From Caldilineae bacterium (lineage in GTDB: Bacteria > Chloroflexota > Anaerolineae > JAAEKA01), in contig JACKBK010000074.1 of NCBI GenBank assembly GCA_020634555.1, positions 1-6,793 of the forward strand: a DNA stretch of 6,793 nucleotides. Direction: 5' to 3'. Of this stretch, positions 5,007-6,793 are shown piece by piece (the first letter of the stretch is position 1; each line of letters begins with the position of its first letter). The notes under the pieces are model-generated. The model searched no databases. It worked only from the letters and a program-made list of their open reading frames with translations, and was not told the DNA's origin. Made by a program: the position numbers and the translations under genes.

Positions 5007-6793
5007 TTACTCCTGGCTCATGGTGCCGTCGGGCAGGACAAAGCCCAGCAGCGGGCTCGTCTCCGTGCAACTCGTGTCCAGCGACGCCGTCGGATCGAGA
5101 ACAAACTGCGTCATGATCTGGGCAGCACAGAGGTTGACGCCCGTGATCTGCACGTGCGTTCGGCCCGGAAAGACCACCAGCGTGGAATCCGGCAACGCAT
5201 CGGCGACTTCCTGGCTGCGGAACGTGGGGGTCGCGACATCCAGGTCACCGCTCAGCAGCAGTGCTGGGACGTCGGTCGTCACGGCGACATCAGTGGAGTC
5301 GGGCAGTTCCTGCACGTCGATGAGCGAACAGAACTGCGCGTATTCCTCCGCGCCTGCCTGTCCAAAGAGTTGAGCGTATTTGCCAACGCCTTCTATGTTT
5401 ACCTCGTCGACCGAATGTACAGGATCATCCGAACACACCATGGCCACGTGCATCAACAGAGCCATCGGACTGTTGGCAGCCTCGCGGCTGGCAAGGAGCT
5501 TACTCGCCTTGATCGAACCCAAGATCTGCGCTGTGGCTTCTGCGCCGCCTTCAGTCAGCTGAGCCAGCGTTGCAGGCAGGCTCATCGCCCCGATGCGATC
5601 ACCCTGCTGCCCATAGATCAAGCCGACCATATCCTGTACGGTGACCTCGCCTTCTATGGTAAGCGACGGGTCACCGGGATCGGTGTAGGTGTACGGCAGA
5701 GGTCCGTTGTCAAACAGAGCCAGCGCAGCATCCACCAGGGCAGGAATGTCGAAGGTTGCGATACACTTCTCATCTGCCTCGCACAGGGCCGTCAGGTTGT
5801 CGATGCCCCACTGGGCGTCCAGCGCCCGATTTTCGACCCAGCTCTTGCGCGACAGGCCTTCCGCGCCGTCCAACACCACGGCCTCCAGAATGTCAGGGAA
5901 GTCGCGCATGACGTGCTGGCCGAGCTGCGAGCCATAAGAAGCGCCGTAGTAGATGATCTTGTCGTAGCCCAGCGCCTCGCGCACGGCGTTCACGTCGGCG
6001 GCGTTTTCCACGCTGTTGTAGGTGTCGAAGTTGACACCCTGCGCCTTGAAATCGTCGATGCAGTGTTGCACGATCTCGGTTCCCAGCGCATCGGCCTCAT
6101 CGCTGGTCAGTCCCTGTTCATAGGCAGTCCAGGAAGCGGCGTTCAGAGCAGGACAGTCGAGCCAAGTGTCGGTGTACTGGGTGCCGCGCTGCTCGACGAG
6201 CACGATGTCACGCTCTTGCAGAATGCCGCCCAACAGCTCAGGGTTGAAGAAACGCAGTAGATCGGGGCTGATCTGCGTCTGGCCCGGACCGCCGGCCAGC
6301 ATGAAAAGGGGCGAATTGGCGGTTCCCTGGCCGGAGTTCAGACGGGTGATGCCCAGCTTGATCTCTCGACTGCTGTCATCCTGATGAGACTCCGGCACCA
6401 CCACGTAGCCACAGTCCATGTCAAGCGTGAAATCAACGTCCTCTGGCAGTTGGGCGAAGCACTCCTCCAGCGGCTCGAAGCGCGGCGTTGTGACTTGCCC
6501 AGCCTGCCCTGCCTGTTCAGTTCCCGTCACAAGGGCAGCGATGCCGGGCACAATGCTCCGGCTGACGTTGCTCTCGGCCGCGTTGCTCCACATCACGATG
6601 GTCACATCCTTGTCCGGGACGTAGCCCCCATCGCTCTGGAAGCCCAACGTCTGCCCGCCGTGGCCCAGCACGCCGTTGTTGTCGAGCATACCGTGGGCAT
6701 AGACCGTGCCCGGGCCGAGGGCATCCACGCCGGCCTCGGTATGTTGCTTCATAAGGTCGAGAGTTGCGGGATCCTTGAACAACTCGCCGGTGA
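5007..6793 (-). CDS. Two-domain exported serine hydrolase: beta-lactamase-like C-terminal end fused to TAP-type alpha/beta hydrolase (partial)
   Basis: The start lies beyond the right edge: the frame is open to 6793, with Thr-Gly-Glu codons before the TTG at 6782, so that TTG is not a convincing start. Counting that TTG as residue 1, residues 1 to about 85 are the C-terminal end of a beta-lactamase/PBP-like serine hydrolase domain. They show GHGGQTLGF (40-48, the KTG/HTG-equivalent box) and the closing VTIVMWSNA strand (60-68). After a Gly/Gln/Thr linker, residues from about 101 form a complete alpha/beta hydrolase. Its oxyanion segment is AGGPG (163-167), the nucleophile elbow is GASYG with Ser282, the acid is D515 in SGDLDVATP, and the likely His is H543 in GRTH. 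The TAP-like C-terminal region is present. Around ten cysteines fit an exported, disulfide-bonded enzyme. TAP-family enzymes typically release N-terminal peptides or act on esters or lactams; the exact substrate is unknown. It is the first gene of the probable operon seen here. Confidence 0.92.
   Translation of the reverse strand, partial: TGELFKDPATLDLMKQHTEAGVDALGPGTVYAHGMLDNNGVLGHGGQTLGFQSDGGYVPDKDVTIVMWSNAAESNVSRSIVPGIAALVTGTEQAGQAGQVTTPRFEPLEECFAQLPEDVDFTLDMDCGYVVVPESHQDDSSREIKLGITRLNSGQGTANSPLFMLAGGPGQTQISPDLLRFFNPELLGGILQERDIVLVEQRGTQYTDTWLDCPALNAASWTAYEQGLTSDEADALGTEIVQHCIDDFKAQGVNFDTYNSVENAADVNAVREALGYDKIIYYGASYGSQLGQHVMRDFPDILEAVVLDGAEGLSRKSWVENRALDAQWGIDNLTALCEADEKCIATFDIPALVDAALALFDNGPLPYTYTDPGDPSLTIEGEVTVQDMVGLIYGQQGDRIGAMSLPATLAQLTEGGAEATAQILGSIKASKLLASREAANSPMALLMHVAMVCSDDPVHSVDEVNIEGVGKYAQLFGQAGAEEYAQFCSLIDVQELPDSTDVAVTTDVPALLLSGDLDVATPTFRSQEVADALPDSTLVVFPGRTHVQITGVNLCAAQIMTQFVLDPTASLDTSCTETSPLLGFVLPDGTMSQE

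Noticed and set aside
5154..6260. Long open frame on the plus strand opposite the alpha/beta hydrolase
   Set aside because: It is a GC-rich antisense shadow. The minus frame carries clear catalytic motifs along its whole length, while the plus frame has biased composition and no recognisable domain.
6780..6782. TTG as the start of the right-edge hydrolase
   Set aside because: The frame stays open to the window end, and the residues after it are mid-domain beta-lactamase-like sequence without a signal peptide, so the true start is outside the window.

Overview
The window is a GC-rich bacterial segment in which every supportable gene lies on the minus strand, so transcription runs from the right end to the left. 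The gene content suggests a Chloroflexota-like (Anaerolineae/Caldilineae-type) bacterium or a related environmental lineage: lipoproteins with Gly/Ala-rich N-termini, a META-domain lipoprotein, a two-domain serine hydrolase and an AAA/DUF4143 ATPase. This placement is inferred from the style of the proteins, with no marker gene in view, and is held at low to moderate confidence.

Reading in the direction of transcription, 6793-5007 is the 3' part of a large exported hydrolase. It begins with the C-terminal end of a beta-lactamase/penicillin-binding-protein-like serine hydrolase domain (HGG motif) and continues into a complete alpha/beta hydrolase of the tripeptidyl-aminopeptidase (TAP) type. 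Next comes a 350-residue lipoprotein (4901-3849) with a calcium-loop-like middle domain and a C-terminal META domain. It is followed by a 564-residue lipoprotein amidase of the amidase-signature family (3771-2077, TTG start), closest in motif style to peptide amidases. A 163-residue protein of unknown function (2080-1589) overlaps the amidase stop in an ATGA junction. Gaps between these four genes are 105, 77 and -4 nt, with no convincing terminator or promoter between them, so they are probably one operon whose promoter lies outside the window. Three of the four products appear to act outside the cytoplasm, and two are amide- or peptide-bond hydrolases. A role in scavenging or processing extracellular peptides is a reasonable inference, but no substrate can be read from the sequence.

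The left third is a separate unit. An AAA ATPase with a DUF4143 C-terminal region (1454-282) has its own near-consensus sigma-70 promoter. The -10 box sits exactly 6 nt before the ATG, which predicts a leaderless mRNA. The -35 box lies in the loop of a perfect 10-bp inverted repeat, which looks like an operator. Beyond a 106-nt spacer, the left edge cuts the first 58 codons of a membrane-anchored protein (175-1).

No tRNA, rRNA, CRISPR array, insertion sequence or phage gene was seen. No complete new defence or mobile system is evident. The most noteworthy points are the promoter/operator architecture of the ATPase, the fused double-hydrolase protein, and the unknown protein translationally coupled to the amidase.
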